Below are positions 7,606 to 17,700 of a stretch of DNA of 27,759 nucleotides, piece by piece. Under the pieces are notes generated by a model that worked only from the letters and a program-made list of their open reading frames with translations, was not told where the DNA came from and did no database searches. Location: positions 1 through 27,759 of the forward strand of contig DASPJR010000027.1 in the NCBI GenBank assembly GCA_035628505.1, in the 5' to 3' direction. How positions within the stretch are numbered: position 1 is the stretch's first letter; every line of letters starts with the position of its first letter. The position numbers and the translations under genes were made by a program. The stretch is from DASPJR01 sp035628505. GTDB taxonomy: Bacteria; Planctomycetota; SZUA-567; H5-PLA8.

Positions 7606-8643
7606 ATGAGCGCAGAAGCGGCGAAGACAGAAACCGGCGGAGCGACGAAGGATGAGCTCGCCCTTGCGGAGAAACTCGCCGAGGCGCGCGACGTTCTCTC
7701 CGAGGAAGTTCACAAGCTGATCGTCGGCCAGGACGAAGTGATCGAGCAGCTTCTGCTGGCTGTCTTCTGCAAGGGCCACTGCCTGATGGTTGGCGTACCC
7801 GGCCTTGCGAAAACCGCGCTGGTCAACACGCTGGGCAAAGCGCTGAGCCTGAAATTTTCGCGTATTCAATTCACGCCAGACTTGATGCCCAGCGACATCA
7901 CCGGCACGGATATCATCCAGGAAGATCCCGAGACCGGCCGCCGGCGCAACGAATTCCTCCCCGGACCAATTTTCAATAACCTGGTCCTGGCTGACGAAAT
8001 CAACCGCACACCGCCCAAGACGCAGGCCGCGCTGCTCGAAGCGATGCAGGAACACCGCGTCACCATCGGCTCAAAAACATACAAGCTGCCCGAGCCCTTT
8101 TTCGTTCTCGCGACACAAAACCCAATCGAGCAGGAAGGCACCTACCCCCTGCCGGAAGCGCAGCTGGACCGCTTCATGTTCCTGGTGAAAGTGGGCTATC
8201 CGACGCGCGAAGATGAAATCGACATCATGCGCCGCACCACGAGCGCCTATAGCGCCAAGGTCGCGCCCGTCTTCAGCGGAGAAGAGCTCAGCGGTTTGCA
8301 GGAAATCGTCCGCAAGGTCCCGGTCGCCGACCACGTCTACGCGTTCGCCGTGGACCTGGTTCGCGCCACGCGCATCTCCGAAGACTACGCCGCGCCCGAA
8401 GTAAAACGCTGGCTCGACTGGGGCGCCGGCCCGCGCGCGTCGCAGTACCTGCTGCTCGGCGCCAAGGCTCGCGCGCTGCTGCACGGACGCTTCCACGCGA
8501 CCGTCGACGACATCATCGCGATCGCCAAGCCGGTTCTGCGTCACCGCATGGTCCTGAACTTCGCGGCCGAGAGCGAAGGGCTGACGACCGATCTCATCAT
8601 TGAAAAGCTTCTCGAAAACGTCCAGGCCGCCTCGAAGAAATAA
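7606..8643 (+). CDS. MoxR-family AAA+ ATPase
   Basis: 345 residues. Walker A GVPGLAKT at 63-70, Walker B LVLADE at 126-131, followed by INRTPPKTQAALLEAMQEH, which is diagnostic of MoxR. Sensor region LATQNPIEQEGTYPLPEAQ and the arginine-finger region LDRFMF follow, and the C-terminal lid occupies the last 90 residues. MoxR ATPases act as hexameric chaperones for vWA-domain partners, and three vWA/DUF58 genes follow directly. It starts 60 bases after the anti-sigma-like gene, with GGAG upstream of the ATG. Confidence 0.95.
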   Translation: MSAEAAKTETGGATKDELALAEKLAEARDVLSEEVHKLIVGQDEVIEQLLLAVFCKGHCLMVGVPGLAKTALVNTLGKALSLKFSRIQFTPDLMPSDITGTDIIQEDPETGRRRNEFLPGPIFNNLVLADEINRTPPKTQAALLEAMQEHRVTIGSKTYKLPEPFFVLATQNPIEQEGTYPLPEAQLDRFMFLVKVGYPTREDEIDIMRRTTSAYSAKVAPVFSGEELSGLQEIVRKVPVADHVYAFAVDLVRATRISEDYAAPEVKRWLDWGAGPRASQYLLLGAKARALLHGRFHATVDDIIAIAKPVLRHRMVLNFAAESEGLTTDLIIEKLLENVQAASKK

Positions 8644-8688
8644 ATTCGTTGTGTCTTCGAGTCTTCGTGTTGAAGAAAGACGCCGCAA

Positions 8689-9582
8689 ATGCCTGAAGCC
8701 CGCGAACTGATTGACGACCGTGCCATGCAGCGCATCAGCAAGCTGCGTCTGGTGGCGCGCACCGTCGTTCAAAGCTTCATCTCCGGCCAGCACCGCAGCG
8801 TCTACAAGGGCTTCAGCGTCGAATTCGCGCAGCATCGCCAGTACGTGCGCGGCGACGAACTGCGCCACATCGACTGGAAAGTCTTCGCCAAAAGCGACCG
8901 CATCTTCGTCAAGCAGTACGAAGAAGAAACAAATCTGCGCGCCACAATCGTTCTCGATGCCAGCGGAAGCATGCTCTATAAGGGTGCAGGCGAGCAGAAA
9001 TTCGAGTACGCGCGCAAGCTCGCCGCTGCGTTGAGCTACCTGATGGTCGGCCAGTGCGACTCGGCCGGGTTGGTCACGTTCGACACCGAGGTCCGCTCGC
9101 ACATTCCCGCGCGCTCCACCAGTGGCCATCTCAACACGCTGCTGAACGTGCTCTCTGAAACCGAGCCGCGCGGCGAAACGAACCTGGCGCCGATCCTGCA
9201 GAACCTCAGTGCGCAGCTCAAGCGCCGCGGACTGGTGATCATTCTTTCTGATTTCTTCGCGCCGGTCGAAGAACTCACCAAGGCTCTGGGCCATTTTCAC
9301 CACAAGCGCCATGAAGTGATCCTGTTTCAGATCCTCGATCCGAACGAAGTCACGTTCCCGTTCGACAATGTCGCCGAGTTCCGCAGCCTCGAGAACAGCA
9401 ATATCAAGCTGCGCCTCGACGCGCCGCGCGTGCGCAAGCTGTACCTGGAACGGCTCGAAAAATTCACGCAGAAGCTTCGCGAGTCCTGCCACCGCTTTCA
9501 TTACGACCACGTCATGCTGCAGACCGACAGCCCGTATGACGCCGCGCTCAGCCACTATCTCATGAAGAGGCACGAGCGATGA
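8689..9582 (+). CDS. DUF58 protein with vWA fold
   Basis: A 297-residue soluble protein. The DUF58 motif GDELRHIDWKVFAKSDRIFVK lies at about 55-75. The MIDAS metal site is DASGSM, with Asp90, Ser92 and Ser94, and the later vWA strands include SAGLVTFDT and GLVIILSDFF. It is the standard partner of MoxR and probably binds Mg2+-dependent ligands or the ATPase itself. Unlike some DUF58 proteins it has no membrane helix. It lies 45 bases downstream of the MoxR gene in the same operon. Confidence 0.92.
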   Translation: MPEARELIDDRAMQRISKLRLVARTVVQSFISGQHRSVYKGFSVEFAQHRQYVRGDELRHIDWKVFAKSDRIFVKQYEEETNLRATIVLDASGSMLYKGAGEQKFEYARKLAAALSYLMVGQCDSAGLVTFDTEVRSHIPARSTSGHLNTLLNVLSETEPRGETNLAPILQNLSAQLKRRGLVIILSDFFAPVEELTKALGHFHHKRHEVILFQILDPNEVTFPFDNVAEFRSLENSNIKLRLDAPRVRKLYLERLEKFTQKLRESCHRFHYDHVMLQTDSPYDAALSHYLMKRHER

Positions 9583-9608
9583 ACCCGCGCGCGCGAGGAA
9601 ACAGCTGA

Positions 9609-11831
9609 ATGGTATTCCTCAACCTCCTGCTCGCCGGCGGTCTGCTCGCTGTCAGCGCGCCGATCATCATCCACCTGCTGCACCGCAGCAAGGTGATGCC
9701 CTACGACTGGGGCGCGATGATGTTCCTGGAAGAGCTCATGGCCGAGCGCGCGCGGCGGCTGCGCATGCAGGAGATCCTGCTGCTGATCGTGCGCGCGCTG
9801 ATCGTTGCCTGTCTCGCCTTCGCACTGATGCGCCCTGCAATCAAGTCGCCGACCGCCGGCGTGCGCTCAGCCGATACGCACACCAGCGCCGTCGTTTTGC
9901 TGGACGATTCCTACTCCATGAACACCGGACACAACCGCAAAGCCTGGCAGGACGCCTGCGACGCGGCGATTAAGTACATCGGCACGCTGCAGAGCGGCGA
10001 TGACGTCTCGGTGATGTTCACCTCGTCGGCCGGAAAAGTTCCGCCGCCCGCAGCGCTGTACGATCACGAACGCGCGCGCGAAATCATCCGCAAGGCCACG
10101 CCACAATACGATAAGACAGATATTCCGCGCGCGCTCTCCGCCGCGCTGCAGCAGCTCGACAGCCAGCACAATCCGCGCCGCGAACTGGTCCTGTTTACCG
10201 ACATGCAGGCCAGCGGATGGGAACTGGCCGACGGCGCGCGCTGGTCGTTCATTGCTGGAACAGTGCGCTCGGCGCGCGTGCGGCCGAACATTATTCTCGC
10301 GGCCACGCCCGAGCTCAAACCGAACAACCTGGCGCTGCTGAAAATCGAACCCTCGCGGCAGGTTGTAGACAGCTTCACGCCCGTCACGTTCAACGTCACG
10401 GTCGCGAATGAAAGCCCCGAGGCCATGCGCGACGCAACGGTAACGTTCATCGTCGACAACGTCGCCAAAGCCACGCGTTCCGTCAAACTCGATCCGGGCG
10501 GACGCGAAGTCGTTGCCTTCGAACATAAATTTGAGCGGCCGGGCTCGCATTATGTCGCCTGCCGCGCACGTTCCTCACAGGACATGCTGGAAGACGATAA
10601 CGAGCTCAATCACAGCGTTGTGGTGATCGACCGCTTGCCGGTGCTGCTCGTCGACGGCGACAAGAAAGACAGGCCGCTGGGCAGCGAGACCGATTTTCTG
10701 CGGCTGGCTCTTTCGCCGCGAGACCGTGACGATCCCAACTGGCGCACCGTTATTGATACTACCGTGATCGACAGCACCGACCTGCGCTATACCGATCTTT
10801 CGAAATTCCGCGTCGTCGTGCTGGCCAATGTCGCTGCACTGCCTGCGGCCGCCGTTTCAGAAATTGAACGCTTTGTCGTCGCGGGCGGCGGTCTGATGAT
10901 CGCGCTCGGCAATAATATACGGCCTGATGCTTACAACCGTGATCTGTTCCGGCAGGGAGCGGGGCTGCTTCCGGTTGCACTGAAGCGGATTGAAGGGGCA
11001 ACGCTGCAGAATGAAAGCTCCGGCGCCGTGCGCCTGGTCGCAGCGGGTTCGTCCGCGCCAAAGCCGGCGCAGCAGGGCCCCGATCCCGTGCATCTGGCCA
11101 GCATCGTCTCCAACGCGCCGGCACTCGATCTCTTCCGCCCGGAAAAGGGGCAGGACTGGTCGCGCGCGCGCGTGCGCAGCTATTTCTCTGTCGCGGCGCC
11201 CGGTGACGGCGTTCGCGCGCTTGCCGCATTTTCGAATGGCGATCCGGTGCTGCTGCAGAAGCGCCTGGGCGAGGGCCGCGTGCTGCTCTTTACCTCGGCG
11301 ATAGACATGGACTGGTCAGATCTGCCCATTCACCCCTTCTATGTGCCGCTCATGCAGAATCTCGTCTTTGATCTGGCTTCTGCCGTTATCCCGCCGCGCA
11401 ATGTTCCCGTCGGGCAAACCATCGCCTACGTCGCCACGGGGCCGAATGCGCTCAAGCCGCACATCCTGATTCCGCCGGGCGGCGAACCGATCACGCTGAA
11501 GACGCAGCGCCAGGGGCAGCTTTCGATCTTCACGCACGAAAACACAAAGACGCCCGGGCTTTACTCGATTGCTCCCGAAGGCGCGCCGCCGGACGAGCGT
11601 GTGTTTTACACCGTGACGGCTGACCGTTCGGACTCCGTGCTCGACCGTCTTGAGCGCGAAGACACCGAAAAACTAGAGCGCGATCTGGGCGCGCACATCG
11701 CCTCGGACTGGAGCGCCATGGCGAGGCTGCTGATGCTGGACGCCGGGAGCTTTGAAATCTCGAAGTATCTATTGATGGCGGCAATCGTCTTCTGCTTCGT
11801 TGAAATCTGGCTCACGCGGAGGTGGGCATGA
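9609..11831 (+). CDS. BatA-like vWA membrane protein
   Basis: This 740-residue protein opens with the BatA N-terminal domain: a helix at about 2-24, IIHLLHRSK, and a helix at about 55-77 ending MRPAI. The vWA domain follows with MIDAS DDSYS (Asp99, Ser101, Ser103). Downstream are a beta-sandwich region (about 235-330, VDSFTPVTFNVTV) and a glutamine-amidotransferase-like segment (LPVLLVDGD through VVAGGGLMIALG). It ends in a C-terminal membrane helix (LLMAAIVFCFVEIWL). Both ends are membrane-anchored with the large middle probably outside. AGGA lies about 9 bases before the ATG. The stop overlaps the next start as ATGA. Confidence 0.88.
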   Translation: MVFLNLLLAGGLLAVSAPIIIHLLHRSKVMPYDWGAMMFLEELMAERARRLRMQEILLLIVRALIVACLAFALMRPAIKSPTAGVRSADTHTSAVVLLDDSYSMNTGHNRKAWQDACDAAIKYIGTLQSGDDVSVMFTSSAGKVPPPAALYDHERAREIIRKATPQYDKTDIPRALSAALQQLDSQHNPRRELVLFTDMQASGWELADGARWSFIAGTVRSARVRPNIILAATPELKPNNLALLKIEPSRQVVDSFTPVTFNVTVANESPEAMRDATVTFIVDNVAKATRSVKLDPGGREVVAFEHKFERPGSHYVACRARSSQDMLEDDNELNHSVVVIDRLPVLLVDGDKKDRPLGSETDFLRLALSPRDRDDPNWRTVIDTTVIDSTDLRYTDLSKFRVVVLANVAALPAAAVSEIERFVVAGGGLMIALGNNIRPDAYNRDLFRQGAGLLPVALKRIEGATLQNESSGAVRLVAAGSSAPKPAQQGPDPVHLASIVSNAPALDLFRPEKGQDWSRARVRSYFSVAAPGDGVRALAAFSNGDPVLLQKRLGEGRVLLFTSAIDMDWSDLPIHPFYVPLMQNLVFDLASAVIPPRNVPVGQTIAYVATGPNALKPHILIPPGGEPITLKTQRQGQLSIFTHENTKTPGLYSIAPEGAPPDERVFYTVTADRSDSVLDRLEREDTEKLERDLGAHIASDWSAMARLLMLDAGSFEISKYLLMAAIVFCFVEIWLTRRWA

Positions 11832-14632
11832 GCGACTCAACGGTGGGCAATGCCGTCAACCTTGTCCTGACCGGCTACGCCTGGTGGCTGATGATTCCCG
11901 CATCGGCCGTGCTTGGCGTGCTGATCGCTCGGCTTTACATGAAGGAGACAGAAGGCTTCGGCAACGGCGGAATGTGGCTGCGCATGCTGCGTGCGGCCGT
12001 GGTGGTGATCCTGGTGTTGCTGCTCTCGCAACCTATTATTCACCGTGTGACAGCGCTGCACGAACCGCCTGTCGTGATCGTGCTGCGCGACCAGTCGACG
12101 AGCATGAGCGTCAAAGATACGCACGAGCCGATCGAGAAGAAAGTTCGCGCCGCAGTGGTGCTTGGCCTGCTCGATGGCAAACTTCGCGATCTTAATGCCG
12201 AGAACGCCGTGACATCCCTGACGTCGGCACTCACAGCGCTCGAGTCCGCAACAGGGGGCGTGCGGCAGGCAATGCAGCAGCTGCAGGAAAGCGGCGAAAG
12301 TTCAGCGGGCATCCAGGAGCGCCTGACGCAGGCGCGAAAGTACCTTTCCACTCTTGCTGCCGAATCGCGCAAGGCCGCCGATCTTCTCGCAGCGGCGCCG
12401 CTGGTTCAGCCGCATCAGAAACCCGCCGCCCTGAAAGCCGCCGAAATGGCCGCGGCTCTGGACAAGGACCTGAGCGAGGTTCCGCTGAAAAATGCGGACG
12501 CGCGCAAGTTCCTCATGGATAAGAGCCAGTCGCTTAAAGCACTCAAGCAGGATCTCACCCGCGTCACCGCCGATGCGCGCAAGCTGCAGGATCGCGTCGA
12601 TCGGGCGCTGGGCGAAAGCGGCAAGCAGCCGGTCAAGACTGCCATTGAAGCGATCGATAAGATGGACCGCATCACCTTCACGACGGCCATTCTGGACAAG
12701 TCCACGACGGAGCTTGGCGGCGAGCAGGCCCGGATCGTCAGCTACAATATTGATACGGATCTGCGCAGCCCGGACGGAAAATTTCTCGAACGCGAACCGG
12801 ACAAGAACGAGAGCAAGGACGCGAAGCCTGAAAAGCGCACCGACGCGCGCCAGACGCGCGCAGATACGGACCTCGCAACGCCGCTGCTTCGCCTGCTTGA
12901 AAAACACGCGCACGACACGGTCACATCTATTGTCCTCTGCAGCGACGGCCGCCACACCAGCGGACCGGCGCCAGAAGACGCCGCACGCGCCATCGCGGCG
13001 CGCGGCATCACCCTGCACTCGCTGGGAGTTGGCAGCACGGAAGCGCCGCCGGATATCTGCGTCGCACGCCTGGACGGCACGCTCTCGGTGTTCCTTGAAG
13101 AAACCATTCGCCTCACCGCGCAGATCAAATGCACGGGCTTGAAGAATCAGAAGTGTAAGCTCGCGCTGAAGTCGGGCGACAAAACGATCCAGGAACGCGT
13201 GCTCGCCATCGGTTCTGACGGCTGGCTCACCGAAACATTTGAGCTCACCGCAACGAAGAGCGGGCCCAATGCGTTCACGGCATCGATTGAACCACTGCCG
13301 GGCGAGGCGCTCACGACAAACAACAGCGCCGATGCCGTTGTCGATGTCGCCAACGACCGGCTGAAAGTCCTGGTTGTCGATGAACTTCCGCGCTGGGAAA
13401 CGCGTTATGTCGCCAGCCTCCTGCGCCGCGAGCGCAAAATGGAACTGAAAGAACGCTGGCTGATCAGCGGCGACGGAATGGGCCCACGGCCAAAGGCTCT
13501 GCCGGAAGAACAGAAAGGACTGGAAGAATACGACATCATTGTGCTGGGCGACGTAATGGCAGAACGGCTCGACGATGCCGCGCAGAAGCGCCTCGCGCGC
13601 TATGTCGCGGACAACGGCGGCTTTTTGGTCGTCATCGCCGGAAATAAAGCCATGCCGCGCGCGTACCCAAGTGGTCCGCTCGCCGATCTGCTGCCGATCA
13701 AGCAGCAACTCACGACCGGCGCTGCGGCAATGCTGACAGCCGATGCCACCGCCGGCGCGCGCGTGAAACTCGACGCGGACGGCAGCCGCAGCGAGATCGT
13801 ACGCGTTCTGCGTGATCCGGCGCTGAACGAGCAGCTCTGGCCGGCGCTTCCGGAACTGACCTGGATTGCGCGGCCCGCTTTCGCAAAGCCAGGCGCGACG
13901 ACGCTCCTTTATGCCGACGACGCGCGAAAGGATGCGGTCGTCGCCGTGCACAGCTACGGCGCGGGGCGTGTGCTTTATATCGGATCGGACAACACCTGGC
14001 GCTGGCGCTATAAAGTTGGCGACCGCGTGCACGCTGTCTTCTGGTCGCAGGCAATGCGCTGGGGTACCAGCAACCGCCTGACCGGCAATCCGCGGCTGAA
14101 AGTCGGGCTCGACCGCCGCCAGATCCGCCCCGGAGAGAACCTCGAAGTAATTGCGCGGCCGCGCGACAGGGCGGGCGCAGCCGTCGCCAATGCATTGGTC
14201 ATTGCCGAGCTCGAAGACCGCACGCGCCAGCAGCACGTTCAGCTTCAGCCGGTGGCCGACAGCGGCGGGCTGTACCGCGGTGTGCTGCAGAACATCGGCG
14301 CCGGCGTGCACTCGATCAAGATCAAAGTTCAGTCCCCCGACTTCGAAGGCATCGAAGAAACCCTGCAGGTCATTTCGCGCGAAGTGACCGGCCAGGAAGG
14401 CGTGGAACTTTCACGGGATACGGCGCGGCTCGCATCCCTGGCGCAGGCCGGCTCCGGCCGCAGCCTTGATATCCTGGAAGCGCGTCAGCTCTTCAAAGAA
14501 CTCGCCGGCCAGGGAAAGATCCGCACGGTCGAGTCCTCTTACGAACTATGGTCGTCGTACTGGGCGCTGCTGCTCGTGGTGGCGCTGCTGGCTGCCGAGT
14601 GGCTCCTGCGCAAAAAGATGGGCATGGCCTGA
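11828..14632 (+). CDS. vWA/glutamine-amidotransferase-like membrane protein with helical insert
   Basis: 934 residues. Two N-terminal membrane helices (about 12-36 and 50-70) precede the MIDAS motif DQSTS (Asp88, Ser90, Ser92). The vWA fold is then interrupted by some 150 residues of Ala/Leu/Gln/Lys-rich helix (about 118-270) before resuming at TFTTAILDKST and VLCSDGRHTSG. A class-I amidotransferase-like region (VLVVDELPRWETRYVASLL through GGFLVVIAGN) and a C-terminal membrane helix (YWALLLVVALLAAEWLL) complete it. GGAGG lies 5 bases before the ATG at 11828, which is chosen over the GTG at 11822 inside the ribosome site. It overlaps the BatA-like gene by 4 bases. Paralogous in layout to its neighbour. 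Confidence 0.85.
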   Translation: MSDSTVGNAVNLVLTGYAWWLMIPASAVLGVLIARLYMKETEGFGNGGMWLRMLRAAVVVILVLLLSQPIIHRVTALHEPPVVIVLRDQSTSMSVKDTHEPIEKKVRAAVVLGLLDGKLRDLNAENAVTSLTSALTALESATGGVRQAMQQLQESGESSAGIQERLTQARKYLSTLAAESRKAADLLAAAPLVQPHQKPAALKAAEMAAALDKDLSEVPLKNADARKFLMDKSQSLKALKQDLTRVTADARKLQDRVDRALGESGKQPVKTAIEAIDKMDRITFTTAILDKSTTELGGEQARIVSYNIDTDLRSPDGKFLEREPDKNESKDAKPEKRTDARQTRADTDLATPLLRLLEKHAHDTVTSIVLCSDGRHTSGPAPEDAARAIAARGITLHSLGVGSTEAPPDICVARLDGTLSVFLEETIRLTAQIKCTGLKNQKCKLALKSGDKTIQERVLAIGSDGWLTETFELTATKSGPNAFTASIEPLPGEALTTNNSADAVVDVANDRLKVLVVDELPRWETRYVASLLRRERKMELKERWLISGDGMGPRPKALPEEQKGLEEYDIIVLGDVMAERLDDAAQKRLARYVADNGGFLVVIAGNKAMPRAYPSGPLADLLPIKQQLTTGAAAMLTADATAGARVKLDADGSRSEIVRVLRDPALNEQLWPALPELTWIARPAFAKPGATTLLYADDARKDAVVAVHSYGAGRVLYIGSDNTWRWRYKVGDRVHAVFWSQAMRWGTSNRLTGNPRLKVGLDRRQIRPGENLEVIARPRDRAGAAVANALVIAELEDRTRQQHVQLQPVADSGGLYRGVLQNIGAGVHSIKIKVQSPDFEGIEETLQVISREVTGQEGVELSRDTARLASLAQAGSGRSLDILEARQLFKELAGQGKIRTVESSYELWSSYWALLLVVALLAAEWLLRKKMGMA

Positions 14633-14708
14633 AGCGGCAGCGATTTCAGTCAACGGCAGTTCCGCATAGCGGTAGAAGCAGGCAGCACAAGGGGCTGGTT
14701 CAACGACG

Positions 14709-17700
14709 ATGAGCGAACCGGAAATTCTCGAAGAGGAGGCGCCGCCGGTACTGGAAGTCCCGGCTCCGGTCGCCAGCGCTCTGCAGCGCTTCGCCGACGA
14801 GACGCGCCGTCTGGCCATTCGCGAGTGCTTTGCCTGGGCAGCGGTCATCCTGATCGGGCTCTTTACGCTGCTGGCGTTTGCCGATTTCCTGCAGCTCTTC
14901 GGCGATGGCGCCCGCAAGACCCTCGCAGTTCTGTTTTACGCAATTGTTGCAGGCATCACGGGATTTCTCCTGTCGCGCGCACTGCGGCGCCGCACTCCAA
15001 CCGAAATCGCACTGGCTCTTGAGGAGCGCGTGCCGGACGGGGCACTGGAGGAACGCGTCTCAACGACCGTCGAGCTGGCTGAACGGTATGCGTCAGGAAC
15101 CGTACAGGACGACGAAGGCGTATCGGACGCCCTGATCTCACGCGTGGCCGACGAGGCCGCGGTGCTGATCGAGCGCATTAATGTCGAAGAACTCACCGAC
15201 CGCACAGGCTCCCGGCGCTCCGCGCGGGCGGCACTGGCGTCCTTCGCCGTGGCGGTACTGCTTTGTCTCATTCCCGTTCTGCATATGCCCGTGCTTTACG
15301 CCCGCGCATTTTTTCCCTGGCAGAAGCTGCAGCGGCCAAGCGAAACGCTGATCGCCGTGCTGCCGGGAGATTCGCGCATCGTTGAGGGCGCGCCGTTAAA
15401 AATTGAGGCGCGTCTGAGCGGCAAGCTCGTTAAAGAGGCCGCGGTCGAAATGCGCGATCACAACAGCTCGGCCTGGGTCTCGACAGAAATGAAGGCCGAT
15501 CCTACTTCGCCCGAGCGCTTTGAATTAACGCTGTCCTCTGTCCGCGCGCAGGCCGACTACCGCATTCGCGCCGGTGACGGATTGACAGCCGAGTACCACA
15601 TCCAGGTGCTGCCGCGCCCGGAGATCACCGGCCTGAAGATGGTGGTAACCTACCCCGTCTACGCCAACAAACCGCCGGAAACGTTCGAACGCATCAGCGG
15701 CGACCTGTCGGTGCTGAAGGGTTCGAAAGTGCAACTGAGTGTCACATCGAACACGGATCTTTCAGCCGCAGTCATCGAGTTTTCAAACGACCGCCGCGTC
15801 TCGATGTCACTGGGGCAGAAGTCGGCCTCGGCGTCCTTTGATATCACGGAAGACAGCCAATACCGAATCCAGCTTCGCTCGACGGATGGCGTGAGCAATC
15901 CCGATGCGCCGCTGTTTGCCATTCACGCCGTTCCGGACAAGGCGCCGCAGGTCGCCGTGCACAGCCCGGGCTCTGATGATGCGACAGATCCGGCTACGCT
16001 GCTGAACCTGGAAACGCGCGCGGAGGACGATTTCGGAATCACCTCCATGCGGCTGGTCGTGAAGACCGAACAGCGCGCAAAGCCCGTGACGGTTCAGCTG
16101 CAGAAACCCGAAGATGCCGGCAAGGTCTGGCTCGTTTCACAACCCTGGGACCTCGCCGGGCTTTTCTTGAAAGATGGCGAAATTGTCACGTACCGCGTCG
16201 AAGCGGTAGACACGTCGGGCTCGGTGGGCAAGAGCGATGAGCGGCGGCTGCGCATCGAAAGCGGTCAGAAACATCCCTCTGTCAAAGTGCTGTCTGAACT
16301 GGAAAGAGTGCAGAAGCACGTCGATGGCGCGCACCGGCTGCTGACAACGGCTCGGAACGACATCGCCGAAATGCGCCAACTGTTCCGCCCTGAAGACGTT
16401 GAATATCAGGCCGCTGAGCGCCTGCTGCTTGAAGAGACGCTGCGCCGCATCCGCCGGGAGACGCAGAGCGCGTCGGCGCTGCTGGAAGCCGTCACGCCTG
16501 ATGCGGAAACTGGATCGATGCGCACGCTGGTACAGGCGCTGACAAACGCGCTGGCGCGCTTCAGTTCCACTGAACTCCATCCGCTGCAGAGCAACGCCAC
16601 GCGCGCGCGCTCCAATGGCAGCGCCGCGGTCGCCGCGGGCCTTGAAGTGCTGATGGTCCAGGCGCCGAAAGTGGAAGAGCGGCTGAACATGCTGCATGAG
16701 GCGCTCACCGCCGCCCACCGGTACGCCGGAGCAACGGTGCTGAACGAGCGCGCTGAGGATATTCGCAAATCGCAGAAGAAGATTTCGCCGATACTCCTCG
16801 GCGCTGCGGCGTGGAGCCCGAAGGGCAACTTCACACCGGGTCTTGCGGCTGAATACTACAGGGGCACAAATTTCGAGCAGCTCGTGCGCCGCACGGTCGA
16901 GAACAATCTGGATCTGAAGAACCAGGATCTCCCCGACGTGGGCCGCGAGAATTTTACAGTCCGCTGGAAAGGACAGGTGCTCGCCCCGCGCGCCGGCCGC
17001 TACACCTTCCGTGCCACGGCCGATGACGGCGTGCGCCTGACCGTCGCTGGAAAGAAGCTCATCGATGAATGGCGCATGCAGGCCGCGACGCCGTTCGAAG
17101 CGGCGATCGAGCTTAAAGAAGGCTGGAGCGACATTGTTCTGGAGTTCTTGCAGGGCTCGGGCGGCTATGAGCTCAACCTCGTTCGCTCCGGGCCGAAGAT
17201 TGCAACCGCGCCTATTCCGCCCGAGCACCTCCGCACCACCGGTACGACCATTGCCGTGAATCCAGACACAGTCAAAGCCGCCATGGTTGAGAGCGCCAGC
17301 GACGCCGCCGTTCAGCAGTCGCTCGTGCGCCTGCAGACGATGCTGCAGGCTTCGCAGCAGCTTGCGCCCGAATACACGCGCCTGAGCAAGCTTCCTCCCA
17401 CAGCCGACGAGGAAGGCGTGAAGCAGAGCGCCGAGTGGGGCCGCGAACTGATCAAGAACGTCGGCGAACTCGTCGGCGTCAAGACACTGTCGCCCGGACT
17501 GGCCGTTCCACTCATGCAATGGCAGGAACACACGCGCGGAATCGATCATCGTTACCGTGAACTGCGCGCGCGCTACAAGGCGAAGGTCGACGAATGGGCA
17601 AAGAAATTCGCTGCGGATATTTTCGAAGCCACGGCAAAACTCAAAGATCTTCAGCAGAATGCCGAGAACGCGCGCAAGGCTTTCGAGACGCTCATCCAGG

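Noticed and set aside
12302..14311. 669-codon open frame on the minus strand
   Set aside because: Shadow of the vWA gene; no recognisable motif and no ribosome site.
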